From a virus: a stretch of 32,297 bases of DNA. Position numbers and translations under genes: made by a program. Shown one piece after another: positions 1 through 6,329 of this stretch (position 1 is its first letter; every line of letters starts with the position of its first letter). The notes under the pieces are model-generated. The model had not been told where the DNA came from, ran no database searches, and was given only the letters and a program-made list of their open reading frames with translations. The DNA lies in IMG/VR virus record IMGVR_UViG_3300037258_000340, positions 1 to 32,297 of that record, one strand, 5' to 3'.

Positions 1-1
1 C

Positions 2-538
2 GCGGCGGACGAAGGCACGGCCTACGAACTAATCAAGTACGTCGCGAAAGTTGTGGAACTTTTGGACGATCCGGCGGTGCTCGAAGAATTTTTGGCGGCG
101 ACGGATCGGCGGCGTCTGGTGCGGACCTATGGCATCTTCCGCGGCATCGTTGTGGCTGACGAAGACGATCCGGAAGATTCCGAGGAGTGCCCGGATTGCG
201 GCTCGAAGTGCGTGGTGGATCTCGGTTTTGTTCCTGCGCACCAGATCAGCTTCGATTTCGAGAAAAACGTTTTGCGGGTGGCGCGAGCGCCGGCCGAGAG
301 TCGTTTTGCCGAGCGTCATGTTCACGGAAGGACAAAACCGGGGCAGTTGGGCTTGCTCCTGCTCACTCCGGAATTTTTCCCCGCCGCTCATCCCCGTCCG
401 AAGACCAAGCTCGATCACGAGCTGCACCGTTTTCGCGAATTGGTCAGCACCGTGTACGCAACCAGATTTCAGCACGACAAGTTTGCGGCAACCAGCCGCA
501 TAGGAGAGCAACAAAATGGCAACATCGGCACAGCCTAG
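2..538 (+). CDS. Probable rolling-circle type replication initiator (Rep), C-terminal part, 5' end outside window
   Basis: The reading frame is open to the left edge, so the N-terminus and any HUH metal-binding motif are missing. A GTG at 53 exists, but the codons before it read as good protein, so I treat the gene as partial. The visible start contains Y-E-L-I-K-Y-V-A-K. A Tyr-x-x-Lys helix of this kind is typical of the catalytic tyrosine region of plasmid and phage Rep (HUH) proteins. A long helical stretch follows, then R-T-Y-G-I-F-R-G, then a zinc-ribbon-like C-P-D-C-G. This layout (KYxxK helix, TFGxFRG-like motif, Cys pair) is what I recall from Rep proteins, but with the catalytic N-terminus absent the call is an inference. 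It is the first visible gene of a tightly overlapping rightward operon and overlaps the next gene by 23 bp. If right, it nicks the origin and starts DNA replication. Confidence 0.55.
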   Translation, partial: AADEGTAYELIKYVAKVVELLDDPAVLEEFLAATDRRRLVRTYGIFRGIVVADEDDPEDSEECPDCGSKCVVDLGFVPAHQISFDFEKNVLRVARAPAESRFAERHVHGRTKPGQLGLLLLTPEFFPAAHPRPKTKLDHELHRFRELVSTVYATRFQHDKFAATSRIGEQQNGNIGTA

Positions 539-878
539 ACCGCAGGAAGTGAAGCGCCGCGAGATGCAGGAAGTCAAAGCGCCCGAGATGTTTAAGTTCA
601 GCAAGCCAGGCCAGATGATTGCAGGGGTTCTTCGTCGCATCGAGCCCACTACGGTCAACGAAAAAGAGGCCGTGGAATATATGCTGCAGGGCGAGAACAA
701 TACCCGTCTCACGTTTCTCGGGACCAATGACCTGAACAAGAAAATCCATCCCGGCCACATCGGCCACTACCTGGAGATTCGTTACGAGAACGACGACTCT
801 TCCTTCCAGAAACAAGGCCAGAGTCCGGCGAAAGTTTTCAAAGTGTTGGTCAGCAAGGAAAAGGAGGTGGAACTCTAA
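516..878 (+). CDS. Small OB-fold-like protein, possible ssDNA-binding protein
   Basis: 120 aa, starting at ATG 516 with AGGAG about 10 bases upstream, inside the end of the Rep-like gene. After a charged, flexible N-terminus (about 25 residues) the protein alternates short beta-like segments with glycines: a K-P-G-Q-M-I-A-G-V-L stretch, then R-L-T-F-L-G-T, then G-H-Y-L-E-I-R-Y, then V-F-K-V-L-V. That rhythm resembles small OB-fold proteins of phages, and its place between a Rep-like gene and a HerA-like ATPase suits a single-strand-binding role. I see no family-defining motif, so the function is an inference from shape and context. The stop TAA overlaps the next ATG (TAATG). Confidence 0.6.
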   Translation: MATSAQPRPQEVKRREMQEVKAPEMFKFSKPGQMIAGVLRRIEPTTVNEKEAVEYMLQGENNTRLTFLGTNDLNKKIHPGHIGHYLEIRYENDDSSFQKQGQSPAKVFKVLVSKEKEVEL

Positions 879-1135
879 TGCTGACTGCCGGGTCAAAGAA
901 CAGGGGTATCCAAAATCCTCCTGGGGAAACTTTGGCCCGGCGCATTTTCTCGGGCTGCATGTGGCGCTGCCACATCTGTGGCAAAGAGCGTCCCGATGCC
1001 TTCATTGGATCAGAATTCCACGACATCGGCATCCGCTTTGGAGTCCGGGAAGGAATCGTGGGAGTGAACGTGCGGCACTGCAAGGACAATCCGGAGTGCG
1101 TGGAGAAAGCCAAGAACTGGGAAGGCAAGCTATGA
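878..1135 (+). CDS. Small Cys/His-rich protein, probably zinc-binding
   Basis: 85 aa, starting on the ATG that overlaps the previous stop by one base. It has a C-x2-C pair (W-R-C-H-I-C-G-K) near residue 30, then H-C-K-D-N-P-E-C near residue 70. This gives four potential metal ligands in a layout like small phage zinc fingers. The rest is basic and polar. No enzymatic motif is seen and I do not recognise a named family. It overlaps the ATPase gene by four bases (ATGA), so the two are likely translationally coupled, and a nucleic-acid-binding accessory role in replication is plausible but unproven. Confidence 0.65.
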   Translation: MLTAGSKNRGIQNPPGETLARRIFSGCMWRCHICGKERPDAFIGSEFHDIGIRFGVREGIVGVNVRHCKDNPECVEKAKNWEGKL

Positions 1136-2820
1136 GCAAAATCGCACTCGGTAGCTGTCATGGCAAAGACGCGAAGCTCGATATTGATGTCTTGCTGCGC
1201 ACCCGCTTGCTGATTCAGGCGAATTCCGGGAAAGGCAAGTCTTGGCTCTTGCGGCGGCTCGCGGAGCAGCTCTTCGGCAAAGTTCAGGTGCTCATCATTG
1301 ACCCGGAGGGCGAGTTTGCCACGCTGCGGGAGAAATTTGATTACGTTCTTGTGGGAAAAGGCGGAGAGACGGCGGCGCATCCGCGCATTGCTGCGATGAC
1401 AGCGCAACGGTTATTAGAGCTGCGGGCTTGCGCGGTCATTGATCTCTACGAAATGAAACCCTGCGAGCGTCACTCCTATGTGAAGTTATTTCTCGAAGCG
1501 ATGATCGATGCGCCGAAAAATCTTTGGCACCCGGTGGTGGTGATCCTCGACGAAGCTCACGTGTACTGCCCCGAGAAAGGCGCAGGGGAATCGGAGGCGG
1601 CGGAGTCAGTGATTGGCATGGCCACGCGCGGACGCAAGCGCGGTTATTGCCTGATTCCTGCGACGCAGCGCCTCGGGAAATTTCGCAAAGATGCGGCGGC
1701 GGAGATGTTGAACATCGCCGTGGGTGGGACGTTCATCGACATTGATCGGAAACGGGCGGCGGACGCGCTAGGCGTCTATGGGCACGATCTGAATCCGTTC
1801 TTCGACGAAATCCGGTTGCTCGAAAAAGGCAATTTCTATTTCCTCGGGCCAGCGGTTTCGGACACGCGCATTCTGGTCAAAGTTGGCGCAGTCGAAACAA
1901 CTCATCCCGAGGCTGGAAGCGCAAAACACGCGGCCGAGCCTCCCCCGACGCCCGACAAAATCCGCGCCATGCTCCCGAAGCTGGCTGATCTGCCGAAAGA
2001 GGCCGAAGAAAAAGCTAAGACTATTGAAGATTTTCGCGCCCAGATTCGCAGCCTGAAAGCGCAACTCGCCGCGCGTCCGGTGGAAGAAAAAGTTAAGGTC
2101 GAGACAAAGATCGTCGAAGTGAAGGTTGTCACCGATCAGCAGATCGCAGAACTGAAAGCGACGCTCGCAACCTTGTCCGGAATTGGCGCAGCGCTCTCCG
2201 CGTGTCTTGCCTCGGCGACGAATCGTAAAGTGGCAGCGCCTCCAGTGCGATCTCTTCCCTCTCTGCCGAAATCGAAACCGTTGCCCACGCGCATTGTGCA
2301 GGCTCCATTGAACGGAGATGGTGGCGATCTCACCGCGGCGCAGGTGCGCGTTTTGAGTCGTCTAGTTGAATTGATGGAGTGCGCCGAGAGCGAAAGTGTG
2401 CGCAAAGAGCAGCTCGCGGCGTGGGCGGAGTATTCGCCCAACTCTGGCGGCTTCAATAATTATCTCGGCTCGCTTCGTACAGCGGGCATGATTCATTACC
2501 CGCGACCCGGCATGGTCGCAATCACCGACGAGGGACGGAAACATGCGGCGCCGGAAGATGTCCCGGCAACCTCCGATGAAATGCTCGACCGGGCAAAGCG
2601 TGTACTCGGTGGATCGGAAGGCAAGCTGCTGGAACTCCTGCATGCGACGCGCGAAGCTACCTCCAAGACCGATCTCGCCGAAGCTGCGGGATTTTCTCCG
2701 AACTCTGGCGGCTTCAATAACTACTTGGGGCACATGCGCACGCTGGGATTTGTCGAGTATCCGCAGCCGGGGCAGGTGAAATGCGCCGACTGGCTGTATC
2801 TGAACGGAGATGCGGCATGA
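1132..2820 (+). CDS. HerA/FtsK-superfamily ATPase (DUF87-like) with duplicated C-terminal module
   Basis: 562 aa from ATG 1132, which overlaps the preceding stop by four bases. An upstream in-frame start at 961 would bury the previous gene and is rejected. Walker A is A-N-S-G-K-G-K-S at residues 30-37. It is followed by D-P-E-G-E-F (57-62), the DPxGEF/Y signature of HerA-like ATPases, and by Walker B V-V-V-I-L-D-E-A-H (135-143). T-R-G-R-K-R-G and A-T-Q-R downstream fit the arginine-finger and sensor region. Residues about 330-400 are charged, coiled-coil-like and then proline-rich. The C-terminus carries two copies of a winged-helix-like module whose cores share P-N-S-G-G-F-N-N-Y-L-G, 87 residues apart. 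HerA-type enzymes are ring-forming DNA translocases. Because a true terminase is present elsewhere, this one more likely acts in replication or recombination with the Rep-like protein than in packaging. Confidence 0.85.
   Translation: MSKIALGSCHGKDAKLDIDVLLRTRLLIQANSGKGKSWLLRRLAEQLFGKVQVLIIDPEGEFATLREKFDYVLVGKGGETAAHPRIAAMTAQRLLELRACAVIDLYEMKPCERHSYVKLFLEAMIDAPKNLWHPVVVILDEAHVYCPEKGAGESEAAESVIGMATRGRKRGYCLIPATQRLGKFRKDAAAEMLNIAVGGTFIDIDRKRAADALGVYGHDLNPFFDEIRLLEKGNFYFLGPAVSDTRILVKVGAVETTHPEAGSAKHAAEPPPTPDKIRAMLPKLADLPKEAEEKAKTIEDFRAQIRSLKAQLAARPVEEKVKVETKIVEVKVVTDQQIAELKATLATLSGIGAALSACLASATNRKVAAPPVRSLPSLPKSKPLPTRIVQAPLNGDGGDLTAAQVRVLSRLVELMECAESESVRKEQLAAWAEYSPNSGGFNNYLGSLRTAGMIHYPRPGMVAITDEGRKHAAPEDVPATSDEMLDRAKRVLGGSEGKLLELLHATREATSKTDLAEAAGFSPNSGGFNNYLGHMRTLGFVEYPQPGQVKCADWLYLNGDAA
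2427..2786 (+). repeat. Tandem duplicated module inside the ATPase gene
   Basis: The same 20-bp word (AACTCTGGCGGCTTCAATAA) occurs at 2440-2459 and 2701-2720, exactly 261 bp (87 codons) apart and in frame. Around it the two copies encode A-x-x-x-(Y/F)-S-P-N-S-G-G-F-N-N-Y-L-G and then (S/H)-(L/M)-R-T, ending with a (M/F)-(I/V)-x-Y-P-(R/Q)-P-G turn. The DNA identity is higher in the core than in the flanks, so either the duplication is fairly recent or the core is under strong selection. Confidence 0.85.
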
Positions 2821-3014
2821 GCGCTCAGCCTGTTGTCCCGCTTCCCTTCCCCGACCCCTCCATCTACCAGGACATGCTCTGGTGTGCGAACTGCGGAGGG
2901 AATCGAATCTTTTTGCCGGCCTTTGAATTCGAGGGCGGAAGGGTTGGTTGCTGCTTAGGGTGCGGGGAAGAGCGGGTGGCGTGGTTCACGCGGGCTACGA
3001 GTGAGGGGGGTTAA
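2817..3014 (+). CDS. Small zinc-ribbon protein
   Basis: 65 aa, starting at ATG 2817, which overlaps the ATPase stop by four bases. An in-frame start at 2781 lies inside the ATPase gene and is less likely. After a proline-rich N-terminus come two Cys pairs, W-C-A-N-C-G-G and C-C-L-G-C-G-E, about 24 residues apart, forming a classical four-Cys zinc ribbon with a short beta stretch between. No catalytic residues are visible. It is probably a nucleic-acid or protein adaptor expressed with the ATPase. Confidence 0.7.
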   Translation: MSAQPVVPLPFPDPSIYQDMLWCANCGGNRIFLPAFEFEGGRVGCCLGCGEERVAWFTRATSEGG

Positions 3015-3205
3015 TGGGCTTCAACGTTGAAATAAAAATTGACGGCAATACTCTGGTGCGCGGCGATTTGTTTTACGTGAAGCGTCGCCTCTATCGGGTG
3101 GAACACGTCGGGAAGCCGCGCGGAAAGCAAAATCGCTTCACTGTCAAATTGCGCTTGGTCGGCAAAATCAACCTGGATCGCGAGCGACGAAAGGACAGGG
3201 CTTGA
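3014..3205 (+). CDS. Small basic protein of unknown function
   Basis: 63 aa, starting on the ATG that overlaps the previous stop by one base. It is strongly basic (about a third Lys/Arg) with alternating hydrophobic positions (Y-V-K-R-R-L-Y-R-V, then F-T-V-K-L-R-L-V), suggesting a small beta-barrel or SH3-like fold that could bind nucleic acid. I do not recognise the family. It sits in the same overlapping operon, and its stop overlaps the next start by one base. Confidence 0.6.
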   Translation: MGFNVEIKIDGNTLVRGDLFYVKRRLYRVEHVGKPRGKQNRFTVKLRLVGKINLDRERRKDRA

Positions 3206-3435
3206 TGCGCGTCGAACTCTGGAACCTCTACTTCTTCTTCGCCGCCATCTTCAAGTGTGCTCTCTACACTGGGTTGGGACCGGCGGTCCTGATCGTCTAT
3301 GCGGTCGAGAAGCTGGTGAAAGCGGGCCGGGTCCCTACCCTCCATCGTTCGGGAAGGTGGTTAGCGAAGGTGATTCCAATTCGCAAACCGGGGCATCCGG
3401 TTCCGCGGCGAAGAAAGGATCGCAGGGCGGCATGA
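3205..3435 (+). CDS. Small membrane protein with basic tail
   Basis: 76 aa from ATG 3205 (a TTG three bases earlier would add one residue). Residues about 5-35 are hydrophobic and aromatic (L-Y-F-F-F-A-A-I-F, then G-L-G-P-A-V-L-I-V-Y), giving one long or two short membrane segments. The rest is a strongly basic cytoplasmic tail ending R-R-R-K-D-R-R-A-A. No family recognised. It is embedded in the early operon, so a role at the membrane during early infection (for example exclusion or host takeover) is possible, but nothing in the sequence specifies it. Confidence 0.55.
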   Translation: MRVELWNLYFFFAAIFKCALYTGLGPAVLIVYAVEKLVKAGRVPTLHRSGRWLAKVIPIRKPGHPVPRRRKDRRAA

Positions 3436-3749
3436 CCTACGGCACCTCGACCCGGAGCTACAACCGCTCCCCCGAAAAGCGGCAGATGGACGAAGCTTGC
3501 AAGGAATCAACCGACCGCTTTCTCGGCCTCTGTCACTGCGGGCAAACTGCCATCGCTCTCTGCGCGTGGAAGGTGAAGCCGTGGATGCGTCTCGGACAGA
3601 AGTCAGAAACCTGTGATCGTCCGGTGTGCGGGCTGCACGCAAAATTCGCCGCACCAGAAAAAGCTCTATGTCCGGAGCACCAGAAGTGCTACGACGAGTG
3701 GAAGGATAAGCGGGTGGGGCAGGGGACGTTGTTCCCGGAGGCGGCGTAA
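3432..3749 (+). CDS. Cys-rich small protein of unknown function
   Basis: 105 aa from ATG 3432, overlapping the previous stop by four bases. An in-frame upstream start at 3255 would overlap the previous gene almost completely and is rejected. Seven Cys and two His in the middle and C-terminal parts (G-L-C-H-C-G-Q, A-L-C-A-W, C-D-R-P-V-C-G-L-H, L-C-P-E-H-Q-K-C) look like one or two metal-binding knuckles. It ends with Q-G-T-L-F-P, which resembles the short peptide (QLxLF-like) that docks on the DNA sliding clamp. That last point is speculative. TAATG overlap with the next gene. Confidence 0.6.
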   Translation: MTYGTSTRSYNRSPEKRQMDEACKESTDRFLGLCHCGQTAIALCAWKVKPWMRLGQKSETCDRPVCGLHAKFAAPEKALCPEHQKCYDEWKDKRVGQGTLFPEAA

Positions 3750-4204
3750 TGACAGATCAGCGTGAGCCTTGCGGTTGTTTCGACTGCACGCAGGCGAGAT
3801 ATCGGCAGAGTTTTGAAGGCCAGATTGATGCGGGGATGCAGGCGGATCGGGGCCGCGCCTCCCTGCTGGAGCCTGCCGCGCAATTAAATGCTCGCGAGCT
3901 TTACAAATCACGCTATGGAGGCCAGCCAGAAATGCTGACATTTTCGGGGGCGATGGAATTCGCCGAAGCATATCGTGACGAAATTCGCCGGGCAACCTCT
4001 TCCCTGCTGGAGGAACGCGCACCGCTGACCGACAAGCTGGACGAGATTATGCGGATACTAGACGATCCGCGGAGTGTGACCACGGTACACGACACGCGGG
4101 AGTGGATGGCGAAAATCCTGCGGGCTAAGAACTTGGTCGCAGAGGTCAGAAACGCCATCGTTCCGTGGGATGCAGGGGAACGCGCACCGGAGCCGGGGAA
4201 ATGA
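3749..4204 (+). CDS. Hypothetical helical protein
   Basis: 151 aa, beginning at the TAATG junction with the previous gene. The N-terminus has a C-G-C-F-D-C cluster. The remainder is mostly predicted helix rich in Glu, Arg and Ala (E-F-A-E-A-Y-R-D-E-I-R-R-A, then D-K-L-D-E-I-M-R-I-L). No motif, signal peptide or membrane segment is seen, and I do not recognise a family. Its end overlaps the next start by four bases, so it belongs to the same operon. Confidence 0.6.
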   Translation: MTDQREPCGCFDCTQARYRQSFEGQIDAGMQADRGRASLLEPAAQLNARELYKSRYGGQPEMLTFSGAMEFAEAYRDEIRRATSSLLEERAPLTDKLDEIMRILDDPRSVTTVHDTREWMAKILRAKNLVAEVRNAIVPWDAGERAPEPGK

Positions 4205-4440
4205 GCGTCCCTGAGGGAGTATTCATCATCGTCGTGAAGTGCGCGGATTGCGGGGTTGAATTGAATCGCAGCAATCCACTCACGAAGGCTGATTACACGA
4301 TGGCTGTTCTCTCCGCTCCGATCTGTACAGGATCTTGCCCAAACGGCTGTCGCGCAACGTTCGCTGATTGCAATTTGAACACGACGCACGAATGGGTGCG
4401 TGAAGATGGGACACCAATTCCTCGGGAAACAACGGGCTAA
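4201..4440 (+). CDS. Small Cys-rich protein
   Basis: 79 aa from ATG 4201, overlapping the previous stop by four bases. Cys residues at C-A-D-C-G-V-E near residue 14 and I-C-T-G-S-C-P-N-G-C near residue 43 could bind zinc, and another Cys follows in F-A-D-C-N. No hydrophobic segment. Family unknown. It is the last gene of the strictly overlapping part of the operon: a 52-bp gap with a clear ribosome-binding site follows. Confidence 0.6.
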   Translation: MSVPEGVFIIVVKCADCGVELNRSNPLTKADYTMAVLSAPICTGSCPNGCRATFADCNLNTTHEWVREDGTPIPRETTG

Positions 4441-4492
4441 CGCTCTACGGGGCAGGAAACGCAACGGCGGGGCATTCTAGGAGGGAAACGCG

Positions 4493-4756
4493 ATGCGGAA
4501 GTTATTCGTTCGATTGTTGCTTTCGATTCTGAATAGCCGCTGGCTCAATCACACCCCATGCAAATACGAATTTGTGGGGAATGTGGACGCCTTCAGCCGT
4601 TCAGACATCGAGTACCGCATTGCAGGCAGCCCGGAGATCACCCTTCGGCAGTACCTTGATGCCGCTGACCGTTTTAAAGCGTGTCCGATCTCTCGTGTCG
4701 GCGTGACGGCAATTGAACCGGACGGTAGTTATACCCGGAACGTGGATTTTCGATAG
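4493..4756 (+). CDS. Hypothetical protein with N-terminal hydrophobic helix
   Basis: 87 aa with a strong ribosome-binding site (AGGAGGG) just upstream of ATG 4493. Residues 1-15 are basic and hydrophobic (M-R-K-L-F-V-R-L-L-L-S-I-L), which could be an amphipathic helix or membrane anchor. The rest is soluble and contains E-Y-R-I-A-G-S-P and I-T-L-R-Q-Y-L-D-A-A-D-R-F. No known family. Confidence 0.6.
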   Translation: MRKLFVRLLLSILNSRWLNHTPCKYEFVGNVDAFSRSDIEYRIAGSPEITLRQYLDAADRFKACPISRVGVTAIEPDGSYTRNVDFR

Positions 4757-4766
4757 GAGGAACTTC

Positions 4767-5078
4767 GTGCTGATCGCACAGAACGATGATCCGGAATTAC
4801 TGGAATGGCTAGCGAAGGCCGACAGGCGTGTAGGAGGGAAAGACGATGGCGTACGAGGTTCGCGACAAAGAGGTGCAAGCGACGCTGGCGGGAATTGGGC
4901 GGGTTCTGAAGGAAAGTATGCCGGAGGGTTGGGGCTTCACGCTTCTCATCACCAGCTACGGCGCAGGTGGGGCGGTGTTCTATTTGAGCAGTTGCGAACG
5001 GCAGGACATGATTGCGACGATGCGCGAGTTCATCCAAAAGCACGAATTCAACTAGCCTGCGCCACTTCCACACAGTAG
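4767..5078 (+). other. GTG-started overlapping reading frame, possibly a disrupted short gene
   Basis: A strong AGGAGG (4755-4760) lies six bases before GTG 4767, so translation very likely starts here. The first 22-25 residues (starting M-L-I-A-Q-N-D-D-P-E-L-L-E-W-L) look like real protein. After about 4835 the frame reads as low-quality sequence antiparallel in style to coding DNA, and it swallows the whole of the better-supported gene at 4846-5055. A TAG in a neighbouring frame at 4831-4833 suggests that the ancestral gene was a roughly 22-residue peptide whose stop was lost to a one-base change. Treat it as either a leader peptide-like ORF or a broken gene. Confidence 0.3.
4846..5055 (+). 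CDS. Small conserved-looking phage protein
   Basis: 69 aa, with AGGAGGG nine bases before ATG 4846 and an in-frame stop at 4831 that fixes the start. The sequence begins M-A-Y-E-V-R-D-K-E-V-Q and has E-G-W-G-F-T-L-L-I-T-S-Y-G in the middle and a helical C-terminus M-R-E-F-I-Q-K-H. This pattern is familiar from uncharacterised phage proteins of the same size (from memory, not searched). Function unknown. It ends eight bases inside the convergent gene 5048-5464, closing the rightward operon. Confidence 0.7.
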   Translation: MAYEVRDKEVQATLAGIGRVLKESMPEGWGFTLLITSYGAGGAVFYLSSCERQDMIATMREFIQKHEFN

Positions 5079-5464
5079 GAATACACGACCGGCGTCTCCG
5101 CTCTGACTCTGGCTGCGGCGGTTTCTCCCATCTCTGCGACGTACAACTGACTCCAGGATGGGTAGCGGCCTTCGTTGGTCTTCGAGAAGGCAAAGACCGG
5201 GGCGCCGCGCTCGGACTTCCACTCGCCCGAGGTCAGGCGCTTGGCGTAGAGCTTGGCCACCTGCACCGGGTTGAGCTGCTTCAGCTCTTCGGCGGATTTC
5301 ACCCCGAGCACCTTTTCCGCGAGCTGCATCCGCCGGAAGCTCAATTCCTTCTCGGCGGCGGAAAGCTTCTTTTTGGCGTCGGCGTATTTGCGCTCCCACT
5401 CGGCAAGTTCCGAGAGTTCGTCTTTGGTGACGATCAGGGGCGCGGTTTGGGTGGCGGTGGCCAT
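5048..5464 (-). CDS. Hypothetical protein with coiled-coil N-terminus
   Basis: 138 aa, leftward. Residues about 15-55 form a charged, probably coiled-coil helix (E-W-E-R-K-Y-A-D-A-K-K-K-L-S-A-A-E-K-E-L). A more globular C-terminal half follows, containing S-G-E-W-K-S-E-R-G-A-P-V-F and R-Y-P-S-W-S-Q-L-Y-V-A-E-M. A second open frame over the same DNA (5052-5486) is Arg/Gly-rich and looks like a shadow. No family recognised. The gene converges with the early operon with an 8-bp overlap and is probably transcribed with the small gene 5471-5602. Confidence 0.65.
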   Translation of the reverse strand: MATATQTAPLIVTKDELSELAEWERKYADAKKKLSAAEKELSFRRMQLAEKVLGVKSAEELKQLNPVQVAKLYAKRLTSGEWKSERGAPVFAFSKTNEGRYPSWSQLYVAEMGETAAARVRAETPVVYSYCVEVAQAS

Positions 5465-5470
5465 GGAGAG

Positions 5471-5602
5471 CTAAATTGAAATGCACTCCCGCTGGGCGCA
5501 GCGGATACAGACCACGTTGAAACGATCAATGCCGTGCGAATCGTCCATGCGAGCGAATCGGTGTCCGAAAAACAAACACAAGAGATAGAGCGACTTCTTC
5601 AT
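5471..5602 (-). CDS. 43-aa mini protein with hydrophobic N-terminus and Cys pair
   Basis: The complement reads ATG at 5602 to TAG at 5471, 43 residues: M-K-K-S-L-Y-L-L-C-L-F-F-G-H-R-F, a short polar linker, then V-V-C-I-R-C-A-Q-R-E-C. A purine-rich GGGGGAGAGTAGCAGG lies directly upstream and gives a good ribosome-binding site. The layout (hydrophobic start, G-H-R, then a Cys pair) resembles the product of 31750-31929, which has C-W-I-L-G-H-R then V-C-T-R-S-G, so the two may be related. Function unknown. Confidence 0.55.
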   Translation of the reverse strand: MKKSLYLLCLFFGHRFARMDDSHGIDRFNVVCIRCAQRECISI

Positions 5603-5683
5603 CCTGCTACTCTCCCCCGAACGTCTCACTCCCCGCAATGGACCAAAGTAACCACTCCCCCTCCGGTTCCCTTCCCGGCGACA

Positions 5684-5747
5684 CTAGGACCTAGAAAATA
5701 ATTTGGTACCAAACCCGAAATTCTTTGGTACCAAACCTCTCAAGGAG
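5684..5747. promoter_or_regulatory. Divergent control region with two identical palindromic operator-like sites
   Basis: The 149-bp spacer 5603-5751 lies between divergent genes. It holds two copies of the perfect palindrome TTTGGTACCAAA at 5702-5713 and 5724-5735, each followed by CC (a 14-bp direct repeat). Their centres are 22 bp apart, about two helical turns, so a dimeric regulator could bind both on one DNA face. A third, different dyad CTAGG-A-CCTAG sits at 5684-5694. AAGGAG at 5742-5747 is the ribosome-binding site of the rightward gene. An A/T-rich AAAATAATTT just left of the first palindrome could be a -10 region. The regulator is not identified in the window. Confidence 0.6.
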
Positions 5748-5751
5748 CGCT

Positions 5752-6135
5752 ATGGCCCGTATGCGGCAACCGCAAATCTGCTGTTCTTCCCGGTGTCTGC
5801 GGGAAATCGCCCCTCACGAGAGCGCGGTCGAGATTCGCGCCTTTGCCCGCACGCACGGCATGGGGAAGCGGCGAACCTCGAAATCGGAGAGTTTGTTTCT
5901 CTGTCCGCAGTGCTCGACCCGCATCGTCACCGTGGAAAAAGAGCCGCCCCGGACGGCACCCTTTGATGTCGCCATCTTCAAAATCCTGCTCGACCTGGTA
6001 GGAGCTGACCCGGACGTTGCGCAGGAAGCGTGGAAGCAATTGCAGGAACGGCGGCAGGCGATTCTCTACGCTCCAGCTCTCCCGGCGGCGGAAATTCTAG
6101 CTCCCGAGCGCCGCGCCCTCAAAGAAGCCAGCTAA
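5752..6135 (+). CDS. Zinc-ribbon-like protein behind palindromic operators
   Basis: 127 aa, ATG 5752 preceded by AAGGAG. An in-frame GTA/ATG-free extension into the palindromes is unlikely. The N-terminus carries I-C-C-S-S-R-C, and the middle has L-F-L-C-P-Q-C-S-T-R-I, a zinc-ribbon half. From about residue 65 it is helical (F-D-V-A-I-F-K-I-L-L-D-L-V, then A-W-K-Q-L-Q-E-R-R-Q-A-I-L-Y). It is the only rightward gene inside the leftward half of the window and has its own operator-like sites, so it is a candidate regulator or lysogeny-related gene, but no helix-turn-helix is evident. Its end overlaps the convergent gene by four bases. Confidence 0.6.
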   Translation: MARMRQPQICCSSRCLREIAPHESAVEIRAFARTHGMGKRRTSKSESLFLCPQCSTRIVTVEKEPPRTAPFDVAIFKILLDLVGADPDVAQEAWKQLQERRQAILYAPALPAAEILAPERRALKEAS

Positions 6136-6329
6136 CTCCCCGGCAGGAACACCGTGCTCGACTGCGCTTCGCGGATCGCCGGATCGGAAACCTCTGCTGA
6201 GACAGAAGGCCGCGGCGGATTTAACCGGAATGGATCCTGCCGCTTGATCGTCTCCCGGTAAGGACATCTGGGACTTCTCGCCCGGTGTCCCCACGAACCA
6301 CAATCCCCGCACTGGGTGAGGCTAGGCAT
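6132..6329 (-). CDS. Small Cys-rich protein at the end of the late operon
   Basis: 65 aa from ATG 6329, overlapping the stop of the preceding gene by eight bases. The N-terminal third has C-G-D-C-G-S-W-G-H and R-C-P-Y-R-E, a zinc-knuckle-like CCHC arrangement. The C-terminal half is proline/serine-rich and probably unstructured. An overlapping alternative frame (6097-6312) lacks these features and is rejected. Function unknown. This is the last gene of the leftward late transcript. Confidence 0.5.
   Translation of the reverse strand: MPSLTQCGDCGSWGHRARSPRCPYRETIKRQDPFRLNPPRPSVSAEVSDPAIREAQSSTVFLPGS

Noticed and set aside
29-760. 243-codon leftward frame at the left edge
   Set aside because: It overlaps two rightward genes with better coding character and operon overlaps. 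Composition is that of a shadow.
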